Assembly (NCBI GenBank): GCA_938042195.1
Contig: CALIRQ010000013.1
Coordinates: 1-64,000, forward strand
From: an uncultured archaeon
GTDB taxonomy: Archaea > Thermoproteota > Bathyarchaeia > 40CM-2-53-6 > CALIRQ01
Direction of reading: 5' to 3'
DNA: 64,000 bases
Shown here: piece after piece, positions 17,295-26,923 of the stretch
Layout of the letters: each line of letters opens with the position of its first letter
Numbering within the stretch: the stretch's first letter is position 1
Notes under the pieces: generated by a model
What the model saw: only the letters and a program-made list of their open reading frames with translations
Databases searched by the model: none
Told to the model about the DNA's origin: nothing
Program-made: the position numbers and the translations under genes

Positions 17295-18934
17295 CGCCGG
17301 AGCGCTTGGCCGGCATATCTGGCCAGTACCGAGTTCCTAGGGACCTCCTTCCTCTTCGGCTCCAGCCCCTCGAGCCTCCGCTCGATCTCCTCAATCGGCA
17401 GGGCAAGCTCCAGCTTCCTGCGCGGTATGTCTATCTCAATCCGATCCCCATCCCTAACGGCGGCTATGGGGCCGCCCAAGGCCGCCTCGGGCTCCACGTG
17501 GCCTATGCAGGGCCCCCTGGTCCCGCCCGAGAACCTCCCGTCCGTGACCAGCGCGACCCTCTCGAATCCCATGCCCGCTATCAAGGAAGTTGGGGCAAGC
17601 ATCTCCCTCATCCCGGGCCCTCCGACGCATCCCTCATACCTTATAACGACCACGTCCCCCTCACCCACCCCTCCCTCGCTTATGCCCTTAACCGCTTCCT
17701 CCTCGGAATCGAAGACCACGGCCTCCCCGGCGAACCTCCACATGGCCTCTGGGACGGAGGAGTATTTGACGACCGCCCCCTTCGGGGCGAGGCTCCCCCT
17801 CAGTATGGCTATCCCCCCCTCGGGGTGAACCGGCCTATCCAAGGGCCTGATCACCTCGTCGTTCTCTATCGAGGACTCCCTCAACAATTCTCCAACCCTC
17901 TTGCCGGATACCGTCATCTCTTCCTTGCTCAAGAACGGCTCCAGCCTCCTCAATATGGCCGGAACCCCCCCGGCTTCATCTAAATCGCTCATGAAGTATG
18001 GGCCGCCCGGCCTCATGTTGCATATATGCGGCACCCTCCTCCCGATTTCATCGAACTCCTCGAGCCTAAGATCGATCCCCAACTCCGCCGCTATGGCCCT
18101 GAGGTGCAGGACGCTGTTGGTGGAGCCGCCGAGGGCCATATCTACGGCGATGGCGTTCCTGAGGGAGCCCAAGGTCATTATATCGCTGGGCTTTATGCCG
18201 GATCGCAGGAGATCCATTACCCTCCTGCCGGACCATTCAGCGATCCTCAGCTTCTTCGCCGTTACCGCATGCGAGGTGGCGCATCCAGGCAGTGACATGC
18301 CCATGGCCTCCGTCAGGCAGGCCATCGTATTCGCGGTGAACATTCCAGCGCAAGATCCTGGACCGGGACAGGCCGAAGCCTCCAGCTCGGCCAAATCCCG
18401 CTCGGAGATGGTGCCCCTCTTGAACTCCCCCACCGCCTCGAAAACCGATATAACGTCGACCTTTCTCCCCCTATACGTCCCCGGGTACATGGGTCCCCCG
18501 GTCACCACTATGGACGGTATATCCAGCCTAGCGGCGGCCATCAGGTGGCCTGGCAATATCTTATCGCAGGAGGATATCAGGACCATGGCATCGAAGGCAT
18601 GGGCCCTCACCATGGCCTCGATCGAGTCCGCTATCAAATCCCTGCTGAACAGGGAATACTTCATGCCCTCGTGGCCCATGGCTATGCCATCGCATATAGC
18701 TATCGTATCGAACTCCAGCGGCGTCCCCCCACTCGACCTTACTCCCGCCTTGACGGACTCGGAGACCCTCCTGAGATGCACATGGCCGGGGACTATCTCG
18801 TTCCATGAGTTGACTATCGCGATGAGCGGTTTTTTTATGTCCTCATCCGATAGCCCCGAGGCCCTCAGGAGCGCTCTCTTCGGCGCCGCCTCCACCCCTT
18901 CCTTCATCCTAGAGCTGAGCATTCCCAGTCCCAT
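17291..18934 (-). CDS. ilvD: Dihydroxy-acid dehydratase
   Basis: It dehydrates 2,3-dihydroxyisovalerate to 2-ketoisovalerate, completing the steps between IlvC and transamination. The 547 residues carry the iron-sulfur cysteines in [12 protein letters not shown] and [20 protein letters not shown], and [19 protein letters not shown] near the C-terminus. It is coded opposite to the ilv operon and meets leuD tail to tail. A TATA-like GGTTTTTAAG sits about 35 bp upstream on the minus strand, so the message is nearly leaderless and has no leader peptide, unlike ilvB. Its promoter region is shared head to head with trxB. Confidence 0.96.
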   Translation of the reverse strand: MGLGMLSSRMKEGVEAAPKRALLRASGLSDEDIKKPLIAIVNSWNEIVPGHVHLRRVSESVKAGVRSSGGTPLEFDTIAICDGIAMGHEGMKYSLFSRDLIADSIEAMVRAHAFDAMVLISSCDKILPGHLMAAARLDIPSIVVTGGPMYPGTYRGRKVDVISVFEAVGEFKRGTISERDLAELEASACPGPGSCAGMFTANTMACLTEAMGMSLPGCATSHAVTAKKLRIAEWSGRRVMDLLRSGIKPSDIMTLGSLRNAIAVDMALGGSTNSVLHLRAIAAELGIDLRLEEFDEIGRRVPHICNMRPGGPYFMSDLDEAGGVPAILRRLEPFLSKEEMTVSGKRVGELLRESSIENDEVIRPLDRPVHPEGGIAILRGSLAPKGAVVKYSSVPEAMWRFAGEAVVFDSEEEAVKGISEGGVGEGDVVVIRYEGCVGGPGMREMLAPTSLIAGMGFERVALVTDGRFSGGTRGPCIGHVEPEAALGGPIAAVRDGDRIEIDIPRRKLELALPIEEIERRLEGLEPKRKEVPRNSVLARYAGQALRR

Positions 18935-18979
18935 TATTCACTATCTCTAGGAAGGCTTAAAAACCATGTTATCGAAAAA

Positions 18980-19909
18980 GTGGGCTTGGGGGCAAATTTG
19001 GAGGATTTAATAATAATCGGATCAGGATGCGCTGGGTGCGCGGCGGCCATTTACGCCTCCAGGGCTGGGCTCGAGCCGATGGTGGTAGAGGGGCCCCAGC
19101 CCGGGGGGCAGCTGATGATTGCCGGAGAAGTGGAGAACTTCCCGGGCTTTCCGGATCCTGTCCCGGGCCCGATATTGGTGGATAGGATGAGGCAGCAGGC
19201 CGAAAGGTTGGGCGCGCGTTTCGTAAGCGGATCAGTTATCGGGGCGGACTTCTCCAAGAGGCCCCTTGAGGTCCTCATGGAATCGGGGGCCCAGGAGGCG
19301 AGGAGCATCATAATAGCCACTGGTGCTAGGGCGAAGTGGTTGGGGCTGGAGTCGGAAAGGAGGCTCATCGGGAGGGGCGTGTCCTCCTGCGCCCATTGCG
19401 ATGGATACTTCTTCAAGGGCAAGAGGGTTGCGGTGGTTGGCGGGGGGGATACGGCATTGGGGGAGGCGCTTTTCCTCAGCAGCATCGCCAAGGAGGTCGT
19501 GGTGGTGCATAGGAGGTCGGAGCTTAGGGCCAAGAGGATCCTTCAGGAGAGGGCCTTCAGGAACGAGAGGATAAGGTTCGAATGGAATAAGGTAGTTTCG
19601 GAGGTATTGGGCGACGATAGGGTGCGCGGCGTGCTTCTCAGGGATGTAATCACGGGCGAGGTCAAGAGGCTGGATTGCGATGGCCTCTTCGTGGCCATCG
19701 GCCATAGCCCAAATACCGAGGCCTTCAAGGGTCAATTGGAGATGGACGAAGAGGGCTATATAATGACCAAGGACCTCGTCAAGACCAGCGTTGAAGGAGT
19801 CTTCGCCGCCGGGGACGTGTGCAATAAGAGGTATAGGCAAGCGGTTATAGCCTCAGCCTTGGGCGCCATCGCGGCCATAGAGGCGGAGAGGTTCCTCGGG
19901 AAGGGATAG
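18980..19909 (+). CDS. trxB: Thioredoxin reductase-like flavoprotein
   Basis: A two-domain FAD/NAD(P)H disulfide reductase of 309 residues. It has the FAD motif IIGSGCAGCAAAIYA near residue 12, the redox pair CAHC at about 137-140, VAVVGGGDTALGEALFL for the nucleotide domain and GVFAAGDVCNKRYRQ at the C-terminus. It should pass electrons to thioredoxin or glutaredoxin-like proteins. GTG 18980 is the start. It diverges from ilvD and is followed, after 70 bp with its own TATA-like element, by a PRC-barrel gene. Confidence 0.93.
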   Translation: MGLGANLEDLIIIGSGCAGCAAAIYASRAGLEPMVVEGPQPGGQLMIAGEVENFPGFPDPVPGPILVDRMRQQAERLGARFVSGSVIGADFSKRPLEVLMESGAQEARSIIIATGARAKWLGLESERRLIGRGVSSCAHCDGYFFKGKRVAVVGGGDTALGEALFLSSIAKEVVVVHRRSELRAKRILQERAFRNERIRFEWNKVVSEVLGDDRVRGVLLRDVITGEVKRLDCDGLFVAIGHSPNTEAFKGQLEMDEEGYIMTKDLVKTSVEGVFAAGDVCNKRYRQAVIASALGAIAAIEAERFLGKG

Positions 19910-19980
19910 AAGGAGGAAACCCGGCCAACCCCCTCTCCTCGGACCAAAACGCTTAAATCGGCTTCATCGAATCGCCGCTC

Positions 19981-20256
19981 ATGCTGATCAGCGAGCTGGC
20001 GGAGAAGAAAGTCTACGATTCCTCCATGGCCCTGCTCGGGAGGGTGAAGGACATCGAGATAGACCCGATAGGCCTCGTTGCGAGGAGTTTGATAGTGGAG
20101 CTTGAGGGAGGGGCTGCGAGGAAGGCCTTGGGCGGCAGGTCGATTCTCGGGAAGGCAAGGGCGAGGGTCCCGACATCCTACATCCATCGCCTCGGGGATG
20201 CCATAGTCCTGAACGTTCCGATGGAGGATTTAAGGGGAAAGCTGGAGAAGGTTTGA
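19981..20256 (+). CDS. PRC-barrel domain protein
   Basis: A 91-residue single-domain protein. SELAEKKVYDSSMALLGRVK, followed by an acidic IEIDP strand and a C-terminal GDAIVLNVPMEDL, fits the PRC-barrel fold, which is found alone in many archaea and in RimM or photosynthetic reaction-centre H subunits. Archaeal stand-alone PRC-barrel proteins have been linked to cell division in haloarchaea, but no role can be assigned here. A TATA-like CGCTTAAATC lies about 30 bp upstream. A second PRC-like segment occurs inside the glycosyltransferase at 53606-55759. Confidence 0.75.
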   Translation: MLISELAEKKVYDSSMALLGRVKDIEIDPIGLVARSLIVELEGGAARKALGGRSILGKARARVPTSYIHRLGDAIVLNVPMEDLRGKLEKV

Positions 20257-20341
20257 AATTTGATCCATCGCCGACGCGAATCCCATCAAAGCATCGATTC
20301 AACCCTAATCCTTTAATCCGAGCATCCTAATCGATCTCGGA

Positions 20342-21742
20342 TCAGGAGCCCAAGGAGAACTCCTCGTGGATCGCCCTCACGGCGTCCGCGCCATCCGATT
20401 CCCCGACCACGAAGGATATGTTCAGCTCGGAGGAGCCCTGAGCTATCATCCTGACGTTTATGCCCTTCTTGGCGACTGCAGTGAAGACCCTAGCCGCGAC
20501 GCCCGGAGTGCCCCTCATTCCCGCGCCCACAGCGGCCACGACGCAAACATCGTCCTCCGACGTTACCTCCCTGACTAAGCCCTCGTTCTTGAGCTCCCTC
20601 CTCAAGGCCGAAACGGCCTCCTTGGAGCTCGCCCTTGGGATGACTAACGATATGTTGTATTCAGAGGAGCTTTGGGAGATCATGAGCACGTTTATCCTAT
20701 TGTCCCCGAGGACCTTTAGGATCTTGGCCGCTGCGCCCGGCGTCCCGACTATGCCCGCCCCGCCGACCGTGAGCAGGCTAACGTTTCTTATCAGCGTCAC
20801 GGCCTTAACTACCTTGTCCCCTCCTTCCCTCTCCTTCGTTATGAGGGTCCCCTCGCCCTCCGGATCGAAGGTATTCCTTATCCTCAAGGGTATCCCTTTT
20901 TCCGAAACGGGCTCCAAGGCCCTCGGGTGTAGCGACTTGGCCCCGAAGAAGGCCATCTCGGCCGCCTCCGAGTACGATATCCTTCGAATGGTCTTTGCGG
21001 AGGGGACTATCTTCGGATCAGCCGTCATGAGGCCGTTCACGTCCGTCATAAGCCATACCTCGTCGGCGTTGAGTAAGGCACCGAGTATGGTGGCCGTGTA
21101 ATCGGATCCGCCCCTCCCTAAGGTCGTCACTATCCCCTCGGCGGTCCCGCCTATGAACCCCGTTACGACCGGGATCGAACCATCCTTGAGCTTCCCATCC
21201 AATGCCGCCCTAACCCTTTCGCTCGCCAACTCGAAGATAGGCACCGCCTCTCCGAAGTTGGCATCGGTTATGATGCCCGCCTCGAAGCCCGTGAAGTATT
21301 CGGCCCTCATCCCTATGTCTTGGAGGGCTCCGCATAATATCCTCGTAGAAAGCCTCTCCCCGAAGGAGAGTATATAGTCCTTGGATCTGGGCGTCAGCTC
21401 CGAGAGATAGGAGACCCCTATGAGGGCCCTCCCAAGGTCCGCGATATCCGCCCTTACCCTCTCAGCCAGCTCGGCCCTGAGCTTCGGATCCGAGATCGCC
21501 TCCTCGATGGCATCGAGATGCCTTTCCGAGAACCCATTGAGGAACTCCTCCACATATGGCCTATCGCCCGCCTTGGCCCTCCCCGCGGCCCTTATCAGCT
21601 CATCCGTCACGCCGCCCATCGCCGAAGCGACGACGACCATCTCCTCTATTCTGCCCTTATACTTCTTTACCAACTCAGCAGCATTCCTGATCCTCTTGCC
21701 ATCCGATAGGGAGGTCCCGCCGAATTTCACCACGACCCTCAA
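20342..21742 (-). CDS. Aspartate kinase with two ACT domains
   Basis: It phosphorylates aspartate, the entry to lysine, threonine, methionine and isoleucine synthesis. The 466 residues begin MRVVVKFGGTSLSDGKRI (amino-acid kinase nucleotide site). TLGRGGSDYTATILGALL and the MTDVNGLMTADP segment are conserved. Two ACT domains at the C-terminus (about 315-385 and 395-460, with NVLMISQSSSEYNIS and NVRMIAQGSSELNIS) imply allosteric feedback. TTG 21742 is the start, preceded by a strong GGGGGGAG ribosome site. It lies downstream of and opposite to the gcvH promoter. Confidence 0.95.
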   Translation of the reverse strand: MRVVVKFGGTSLSDGKRIRNAAELVKKYKGRIEEMVVVASAMGGVTDELIRAAGRAKAGDRPYVEEFLNGFSERHLDAIEEAISDPKLRAELAERVRADIADLGRALIGVSYLSELTPRSKDYILSFGERLSTRILCGALQDIGMRAEYFTGFEAGIITDANFGEAVPIFELASERVRAALDGKLKDGSIPVVTGFIGGTAEGIVTTLGRGGSDYTATILGALLNADEVWLMTDVNGLMTADPKIVPSAKTIRRISYSEAAEMAFFGAKSLHPRALEPVSEKGIPLRIRNTFDPEGEGTLITKEREGGDKVVKAVTLIRNVSLLTVGGAGIVGTPGAAAKILKVLGDNRINVLMISQSSSEYNISLVIPRASSKEAVSALRRELKNEGLVREVTSEDDVCVVAAVGAGMRGTPGVAARVFTAVAKKGINVRMIAQGSSELNISFVVGESDGADAVRAIHEEFSLGS

Positions 21743-21901
21743 GGCTCGGAATAGCTCCCCCCAATTGGGCCCCTATTCGGCTCAGTTTTTTCATGAGGCC
21801 GAATTTAAGCTTGAGGGGAGCCCCTCTTCAAAGCATCTTTGGGGAGAGATTCGGGTAAAAATTATAGGATGGGAGGGACCAATAGGGTTGGGCGATCCGG
21901 T

Positions 21902-22312
21902 ATGAAAGTGGATGGATATGAAGTCCCCGATGGCCTATATTATTCGAAGGAGCATGAATGGGTGAAGGTGGAGGGGGACCATTGTAGGGTTGGCATAACC
22001 GATTACGCCCAAGCAACATTGCACGACATAGTATACGTGGAATTGCCGAAGGTCGGATCGAAGGTCTCTCAGATGCAACAACTGGGCACGGTCGAATCCG
22101 TGAAGGCCGTATCCGAGATATATTCTCCCATATCCGGTGAGGTATTAGAGGTCAACGAAAGGCTATCAAAGCGCCCCGAGCTGGTGAACGAGAGCCCCTA
22201 TGGAGAGGGATGGATAGCCATAATAAAGCCGTTGAGCTTGGAAGCGGATTTGAGGAACTTAATGGATCAGAAGGGGTATTTGGAGTTCCTCCGCACCCTC
22301 CTTAAGAAATGA
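21902..22312 (+). CDS. gcvH: Glycine cleavage system H protein
   Basis: A lipoyl carrier that shuttles the aminomethyl group between P and T proteins. The lipoylation motif GTVESVKAVSEIYSPISG places the modified Lys near residue 67. At 136 residues it is standard length from ATG 21902 (MKVDGYEVPDGLYYSKEHEW). An upstream in-frame ATG exists but lies at the promoter, where GTAAAAATTATAGG (21855-21868) forms a TATA box. No gcvP or gcvT is in the window, so the protein may also serve lipoate metabolism. It converges on the ribosomal cluster. Confidence 0.92.
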   Translation: MKVDGYEVPDGLYYSKEHEWVKVEGDHCRVGITDYAQATLHDIVYVELPKVGSKVSQMQQLGTVESVKAVSEIYSPISGEVLEVNERLSKRPELVNESPYGEGWIAIIKPLSLEADLRNLMDQKGYLEFLRTLLKK

Positions 22313-22321
22313 ATCGAACAT

Positions 22322-22714
22322 TCACTTCAGCGGGACGTACATCGAGCTCCTTGATGCCCCTATGCCGGGCGCGCCATGGACGACCTTCTTGTTGGTGATG
22401 GCGAATTCCCCTAAGTAGTGGCCGATCATTTCGGGCTTCACCTCTACTGGGACGAACTCCTTCCCATTGTGGACGAGTATCGTGAACCCGACCATCTCGG
22501 GCAATATTATCATATCGCGGCAATGAGTCTTGACGCTCTTCTTCCCCTCAGCTCCCGCCTTTCTGATGTTTCTCAGGAGCTTCCTCTGAGCCTCCGTTAG
22601 CCCCCTCAGGAGGGACCTCCTCTGCCTCGAGGGGAGCATCTTTATGAAATCGTCCATGGAGACCTCGAGGAGCTGCTCCAAGCTCAGGCCCCTATAGGTG
22701 AACTGCTTCACCAT
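22322..22714 (-). CDS. rps19: Ribosomal protein uS19
   Basis: A small-subunit head protein of 130 residues. The C-terminal signature [20 protein letters not shown], followed by GEFAITNKK, matches archaeal S19. It is the last gene of a minus-strand L3-L4-L23-L2-S19 run. The usual next genes (L22, S3, L29 and so on) are absent, and gcvH follows instead. A 93-bp gap separates it from L2, containing a TATA-like GATTAAAAGG near 22750, so it may also have its own promoter. Confidence 0.96.
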   Translation of the reverse strand: MVKQFTYRGLSLEQLLEVSMDDFIKMLPSRQRRSLLRGLTEAQRKLLRNIRKAGAEGKKSVKTHCRDMIILPEMVGFTILVHNGKEFVPVEVKPEMIGHYLGEFAITNKKVVHGAPGIGASRSSMYVPLK

Positions 22715-22807
22715 CTCTCCTCCCTAAGCCACTGCGCGCGGATCCTTTTAATCCTATCGGAAACCCCCTCGGAGCGGGCCCCGAAAGGGCGCCATCCCCT
22801 ACCTCGC

Positions 22808-23545
22808 CTATTCCCTACCCTTTCGCCCACGCCCTGTCCTTCTGGCGGCGATCAAGCCGACCTTTCTCCCGGGCGGCGCATGGCGGCTTACGGTCTTGGG
22901 CCTCCCCGCGTGCTTATGCCTTCCCCCCCCGAACGGATGAGATGCGGCCACCATGGCTGTGGCCTTGCTCATCGGCCATTTCCTGCCCCTGGACCTCATT
23001 AGCCTCCATTTGTTCCCAGCCTTGACGAATGGCTTCTCTATCCTCCCGCTCCCGGCCACAACGCCCACCATGGCCAGGCATTCATCGCTCAAATACTTCG
23101 TCTTTCCGGAGGGGAGCCTGACCTCGGTGCCGAAGGGCGTATGGGCTACTACCAAGGCATATGCGCCGGAGGATCTCGCCATGGTTCCCCCATCTCCCGG
23201 CCTCATTTCCATATTGCATACCAAGGTTCCCTCGGGCATCTTCCCCAAGTGTCGCACCTCCCCGATCCCGATCTCAGAACTTCCCCCAATCGAAATCTCT
23301 TGGCCAACGAAGAGCCCCTCCGGAGCCACTAAATAACACTCCTGTCCGTTCGCCAATTCGATCCTTGCCAAAGGCGCCCCTCTGCCCGGATCATGAAGCA
23401 ATTCCTCGACCCTCCCCTTCACCCCGGCCTCCAATTCCTGCTCCGATAACTTTGGATATCGGGCCGATGCTGCCCTCTTATGCGTCGGGGCCCTGAATAC
23501 CGCGGTCCCCCTCCCCCTCCTCCTGACGAGGATCCTTTTGCCCAT
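22808..23545 (-). CDS. rpl2: Ribosomal protein uL2
   Basis: A 245-residue large-subunit protein near the peptidyl-transferase centre. GEVRHLGKMPEGTLVCNMEM and the C-terminal HPFGGGRHKHAGRPKTVSRH loop, which includes the conserved His reaching toward 23S rRNA, are present. ATG 23545 starts MGKRILVRRRGRGTAVFRAP, as in archaeal L2. It follows L23 by 21 bp in the same transcript. Confidence 0.97.
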   Translation of the reverse strand: MGKRILVRRRGRGTAVFRAPTHKRAASARYPKLSEQELEAGVKGRVEELLHDPGRGAPLARIELANGQECYLVAPEGLFVGQEISIGGSSEIGIGEVRHLGKMPEGTLVCNMEMRPGDGGTMARSSGAYALVVAHTPFGTEVRLPSGKTKYLSDECLAMVGVVAGSGRIEKPFVKAGNKWRLMRSRGRKWPMSKATAMVAASHPFGGGRHKHAGRPKTVSRHAPPGRKVGLIAARRTGRGRKGRE

Positions 23546-23566
23546 CCTCCTCCGCCACCACCACCT

Positions 23567-23833
23567 TCAGAGTATCCCGAGCTTTACCGCGAGCTCGGAA
23601 GCCTTGAACTCGGGGCTCAGCTTGACGAATGCCTTCTTAATCCCATGAGGGGTTATGCATATGTTAACCTTTTCCACCTTCACCTCATATAAGGCCTCCA
23701 CAGCCCTCTTGACATCGCCCTTCGAGGCCCTCAGATCCACCACGAACGTTATCTTATTCTCCCTTTCTATCAAGCTCACCGTATCCTCGGAAACCAATGG
23801 ATATAGTATGATCCTCTGCGCCCTTTCGCTCAA
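23567..23833 (-). CDS. rpl23: Ribosomal protein uL23
   Basis: An 88-residue protein at the polypeptide exit tunnel, where SRP and other nascent-chain factors dock. [20 protein letters not shown] and VRAL-type strands followed by [19 protein letters not shown] fit the archaeal family. Its start overlaps the L4 stop by 4 bp (ATGA type), indicating coupled translation. Confidence 0.95.
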   Translation of the reverse strand: MSERAQRIILYPLVSEDTVSLIERENKITFVVDLRASKGDVKRAVEALYEVKVEKVNICITPHGIKKAFVKLSPEFKASELAVKLGIL

Positions 23834-24636
23834 TGCGCCATCACTTCGCTGAACAACTTATCCAAGCCGCTTATGGCGGACTCAGACCATAGAGTCAATC
23901 TGCCGGCATGAGCGCCCGGGGCCAACGCCTCCACATTCAACTTATTCAGCGTCATGACATCGACCCCCGGGATGTTCCTAGCCCCCTTCACGATCCCCTC
24001 ATCCCTCCCCACGACTATCAACGGCCCCTTCGGGATCCTCTTCACCCTTCCGCGCGAGCGCGAACCCTTGGGCAATATCTTTTGCCTAGAGATGACCCTC
24101 TCAACATCATTCCAGACCCCGATGCCCTTGAGGGCTTTGACTACCTTGGAGGTCCTATCGAGCTTCTGGATCTCATCGGATACGATTATCGGGAAATTCG
24201 AAACACCATCGGTTATATGCCCCCTCCCTTGGACCAGATCCCTGTTGCCCGTGGCGGCTATCGCGGAGGCCAGCGCGAGCCCTCGCTCCTTCCTATTTAT
24301 CTTCTTCCAGATGACTTTCTCGGCCCGCGGGGGATGGGCTAACCTCCCCTTGACGGTCCCGGGCGCAAAGGCCGCAGCGCCCGCCCTTGGATGGCGCTCC
24401 CCCTTAACCCTTGGTACCCTCGATAGGCCATGGCCGACCCCATAGGACTCGGCGCTCGTCCTCTTCCCCGCCATTGGATCCCTGCCTTGGGGCTGAAGCC
24501 TATGGGTTTGCAGGGCGACGACCGCCCTCCTTATTATATCCGGCCTATACCGGATTTGGAACACCTTCGGCAATTCCAATTCTCCTATCGCTTTTCCCTC
24601 TAGATCGATTACGACCCCCCTCATCAGGATGAACAC
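23830..24636 (-). CDS. rpl4: Ribosomal protein uL4
   Basis: A 268-residue protein whose loop lines the exit tunnel. [27 protein letters not shown] and [15 protein letters not shown] are characteristic of the archaeal/eukaryotic type. The GTG at 24636 follows the L3 stop directly. ATG 24624 ([19 protein letters not shown]) would give a more usual N-terminus and is equally likely. L4 autoregulates its operon in some bacteria; nothing here proves that for this organism. Confidence 0.95.
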   Translation of the reverse strand: MFILMRGVVIDLEGKAIGELELPKVFQIRYRPDIIRRAVVALQTHRLQPQGRDPMAGKRTSAESYGVGHGLSRVPRVKGERHPRAGAAAFAPGTVKGRLAHPPRAEKVIWKKINRKERGLALASAIAATGNRDLVQGRGHITDGVSNFPIIVSDEIQKLDRTSKVVKALKGIGVWNDVERVISRQKILPKGSRSRGRVKRIPKGPLIVVGRDEGIVKGARNIPGVDVMTLNKLNVEALAPGAHAGRLTLWSESAISGLDKLFSEVMAH

Positions 24637-25623
24637 CTAGCCTGTCAGGCTTATGTATTCGACGCGCGGCGGCTCGGCACTCTCCGGGCCCCTCATGGGA
24701 TACCTGAGGACAACGGCCCTCTTCACTGGGCCAGGGACGCTCCCGGAGATGATCGCGAAATCCCCCTTAATGATCCCATAATGCTCGAAGCCCCCCTTCG
24801 GGGTGATCTTGGATCCATCCGAACCGAGCTCGAGCACCTGCTTATTGTACTCGGTCCTCTGGAAGAACCCCATTTGCCCGGCCCTCGGGACGGAGTACAT
24901 GACGAAGGAGGGATTCCACGGCCCAAGGGTCCCGACCTGCCTCCTAGTCTTCCTCGATTTATGGTGCTTCAGGGTGATGCCCCATCTCTTCACCGGCCCC
25001 TGAACCCCTTTGCCCTTGGTTATGGATAGCGTATCCAAGTATTGGCCCCTTTGGAATACATCGGATATCCTCACCTCCTTGCCCAACAGGCCCTTCGCAT
25101 ATTCAAGGGCCTCCCTCGGATCCCCACCGCCCACCTTCACCTCTAGGATATCCGGGCTCTTCTTTCCGGTCGAGGTCAGCCTTGGTTGCGTGGCCATGAG
25201 GACCCTAACCTCATGGATTTTATCGATGGATCGCTCGATCGCCTCCCGCTTGCTCGGATCAGGCTTTGGGGGTATCATAATCCTAGATATTTCCGGTGGC
25301 AATTTCTCGGACCACATCTCGCCTATGGCCTTGAGGCCACCCTCGGTTAGCTGATAGGCCCTGATGGCGCATGCGACCATGGGGGGCGCATCCAAGATCG
25401 TTACCGGGACGACGACCTCCTTGCCGAAGGTAAGCGACCCCGCCCTGTTGTCTATGATGACCGTATGGGCGATACCCGCCTTATAGGCCAAGAACCCCAA
25501 CAGGCGCGGCCCGCCCTTGACATCGGGCCAATTCCTCACCCTAGCCCTCCATCTACTAGCCCTTCCCCTTGGGAGATACGCCAAGGATCCGTGCTTAGGC
25601 GAATGCTTCTTCCTCCTTCCCAT
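24637..25623 (-). CDS. rpl3: Ribosomal protein uL3
   Basis: A 328-residue archaeal/eukaryotic L3. It begins MGRRKKHSPKHGSLAYLPRG, and contains VTKGKG-type (here SITKGKGVQGPVKRWGI) and HKSRKTRRQVGTLGPWNPS. It leads the minus-strand ribosomal cluster L3-L4-L23-L2-S19. A TATA-like TTATATTG lies around 25785-25793 on the minus strand, leaving a leader of roughly 135 nt that holds an 18-base hairpin. Confidence 0.97.
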   Translation of the reverse strand: MGRRKKHSPKHGSLAYLPRGRASRWRARVRNWPDVKGGPRLLGFLAYKAGIAHTVIIDNRAGSLTFGKEVVVPVTILDAPPMVACAIRAYQLTEGGLKAIGEMWSEKLPPEISRIMIPPKPDPSKREAIERSIDKIHEVRVLMATQPRLTSTGKKSPDILEVKVGGGDPREALEYAKGLLGKEVRISDVFQRGQYLDTLSITKGKGVQGPVKRWGITLKHHKSRKTRRQVGTLGPWNPSFVMYSVPRAGQMGFFQRTEYNKQVLELGSDGSKITPKGGFEHYGIIKGDFAIISGSVPGPVKRAVVLRYPMRGPESAEPPRVEYISLTG

Positions 25624-25658
25624 CTCCCGTCAGCTCCTCCAAATTCCCCCTTATCGGG

Positions 25659-25676
25659 CTTTAGCGATCGCCAAAG
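25659..25676 (-). promoter_or_regulatory. Self-complementary hairpin in the L3 leader
   Basis: CTTTGGCGATCGCTAAAG (minus strand) is self-complementary over its whole length if one G-U pair is allowed. It lies about 35 bases before the L3 start, between the candidate TATA box and the gene. It could be a ribosomal-protein binding hairpin or simply a palindrome around GCGATCGC. Regulation is inference. Confidence 0.35.
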
Positions 25677-25861
25677 CGGGCCTCGGGAGGCGACCATGGG
25701 CTCAAGGCCGGCGAGGTCCGGGGCCTTCCCCGAAGCCGTTTGACGACCTCAATCGAGGTTTTGGCTATCCCACAAAGGGAACCTCAATATAACCTTAACT
25801 CGTCCTGGAAAGGGCTTAAGGCGGAGAAGATTTACTAAAGGCGCGGGGGAAACCCTGATTA

Positions 25862-26905
25862 ATGATGGGCATTCCAAAGGTCGACAGGCTCGGTATGGGA
25901 AGGGTGCTGGAGGAAACCCCTAGGTACTTCATGGAAGCGGCGAGGGAGTTGATGGTTGCGGAGCCGATCCCGGAGCCGAAGAGGACCCCGAGGAACGTCA
26001 TCTTGGCGGGGCTCGGGGGCTCGGCCATCTGCGGGGACCTCCTGATCAACTGGCTAGGCGAAAGCGCTAGATCGCCCATTTTCGTATCGAGGAACTACCT
26101 CCTGCCGCGATATGCGAATGAGGACTCCCTCCTCTTGGCCATAAGCTACTCCGGAAATACGGCCGAGACGATAAAACAATTCCTCGATGCCAAAAGGGCC
26201 GGTTGCCAAGTGGCCGCGATCGCCTCCGGGGGCAAACTTGAGGAGCTTTGCAAAAGCGCGGGAACCCCATTCTTGAGGGTTAGAGCCGGGTTCCAACCCA
26301 GGGCCGCATTGCCCTTCATGATCCTCTCGGCGGCGCACCTCCTCAAGTCTTATGGGGTAGTGGATTTCTCCTGGCGAGAAGTCGAATCCGCCTCCTCGCT
26401 CCTAGAGGCCTTAAGGGGATCCATAGGGATGGAGGCGCCCGAGGATAGAAACGAAGCGAAGGGGTTATCGAAAAGGCTAGTGGGCAAGTTCGTTTCGGTT
26501 TACTCCGTGGAGGGGATGAGTGGGGTGGCGAGGAGGTTCAAGGATCAATTGAACGAGAACGCTAAAACGCCCTCCAGGTTCGAAACCCTCCCCGAGGCCT
26601 TCCATAACGATGTTGAGGCCCCATGGCTTAATGCGGATTCCGCGGCGGTCTTGATCAGGAGGCAAAAGGAGGAGAAGGAGGAAAGGATCCTATTGGACCA
26701 ATTGCGAGACCTTTTGGCGGAGGGGGAGGGGTTCGTTGGGGAGATAAGGGGGCTCGGGGACGGCCTAGGCTCGATATTATCCTGCGTTTACTTTTCCGAC
26801 TACGTTTCCTACTACCTGGCCATAGAGAAGGGCATCGACCCAACGCCTGTGGAGAGGATAGGAATGCTTAAGGTTTTGCTTAGGGAAAGGGGCTATTTGA
26901 CCTAA
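25862..26905 (+). CDS. Bifunctional phosphoglucose/phosphomannose isomerase
   Basis: It interconverts glucose-6-P or mannose-6-P with fructose-6-P, feeding gluconeogenesis and glycan synthesis. The 347 residues have two SIS halves. LAGLGGSAICGDLLINWL and AISYSGNTAETIKQFLDA are the first sugar-binding site. NAKTPSRFETLPEAFHNDVE carries the catalytic Glu and His region of the archaeal Pgi/Pmi family. ATG 25862 or ATG 25865 may start it. The next gene begins 19 bp after its stop. Confidence 0.92.
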   Translation: MMGIPKVDRLGMGRVLEETPRYFMEAARELMVAEPIPEPKRTPRNVILAGLGGSAICGDLLINWLGESARSPIFVSRNYLLPRYANEDSLLLAISYSGNTAETIKQFLDAKRAGCQVAAIASGGKLEELCKSAGTPFLRVRAGFQPRAALPFMILSAAHLLKSYGVVDFSWREVESASSLLEALRGSIGMEAPEDRNEAKGLSKRLVGKFVSVYSVEGMSGVARRFKDQLNENAKTPSRFETLPEAFHNDVEAPWLNADSAAVLIRRQKEEKEERILLDQLRDLLAEGEGFVGEIRGLGDGLGSILSCVYFSDYVSYYLAIEKGIDPTPVERIGMLKVLLRERGYLT

Positions 26906-26923
26906 TGGAGGCGAAGTCCCCCT

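Noticed and set aside
17901-18950. Long open frame opposite ilvD (349 codons)
   Set aside because: Antisense to a certain dihydroxy-acid dehydratase gene and low-complexity in composition.
21743-21830. Leader peptide for aspartate kinase
   Set aside because: A frame starting MKKLSRIGAQ overlaps the kinase gene in another frame, has no run of a relevant amino acid and no hairpin after a stop.
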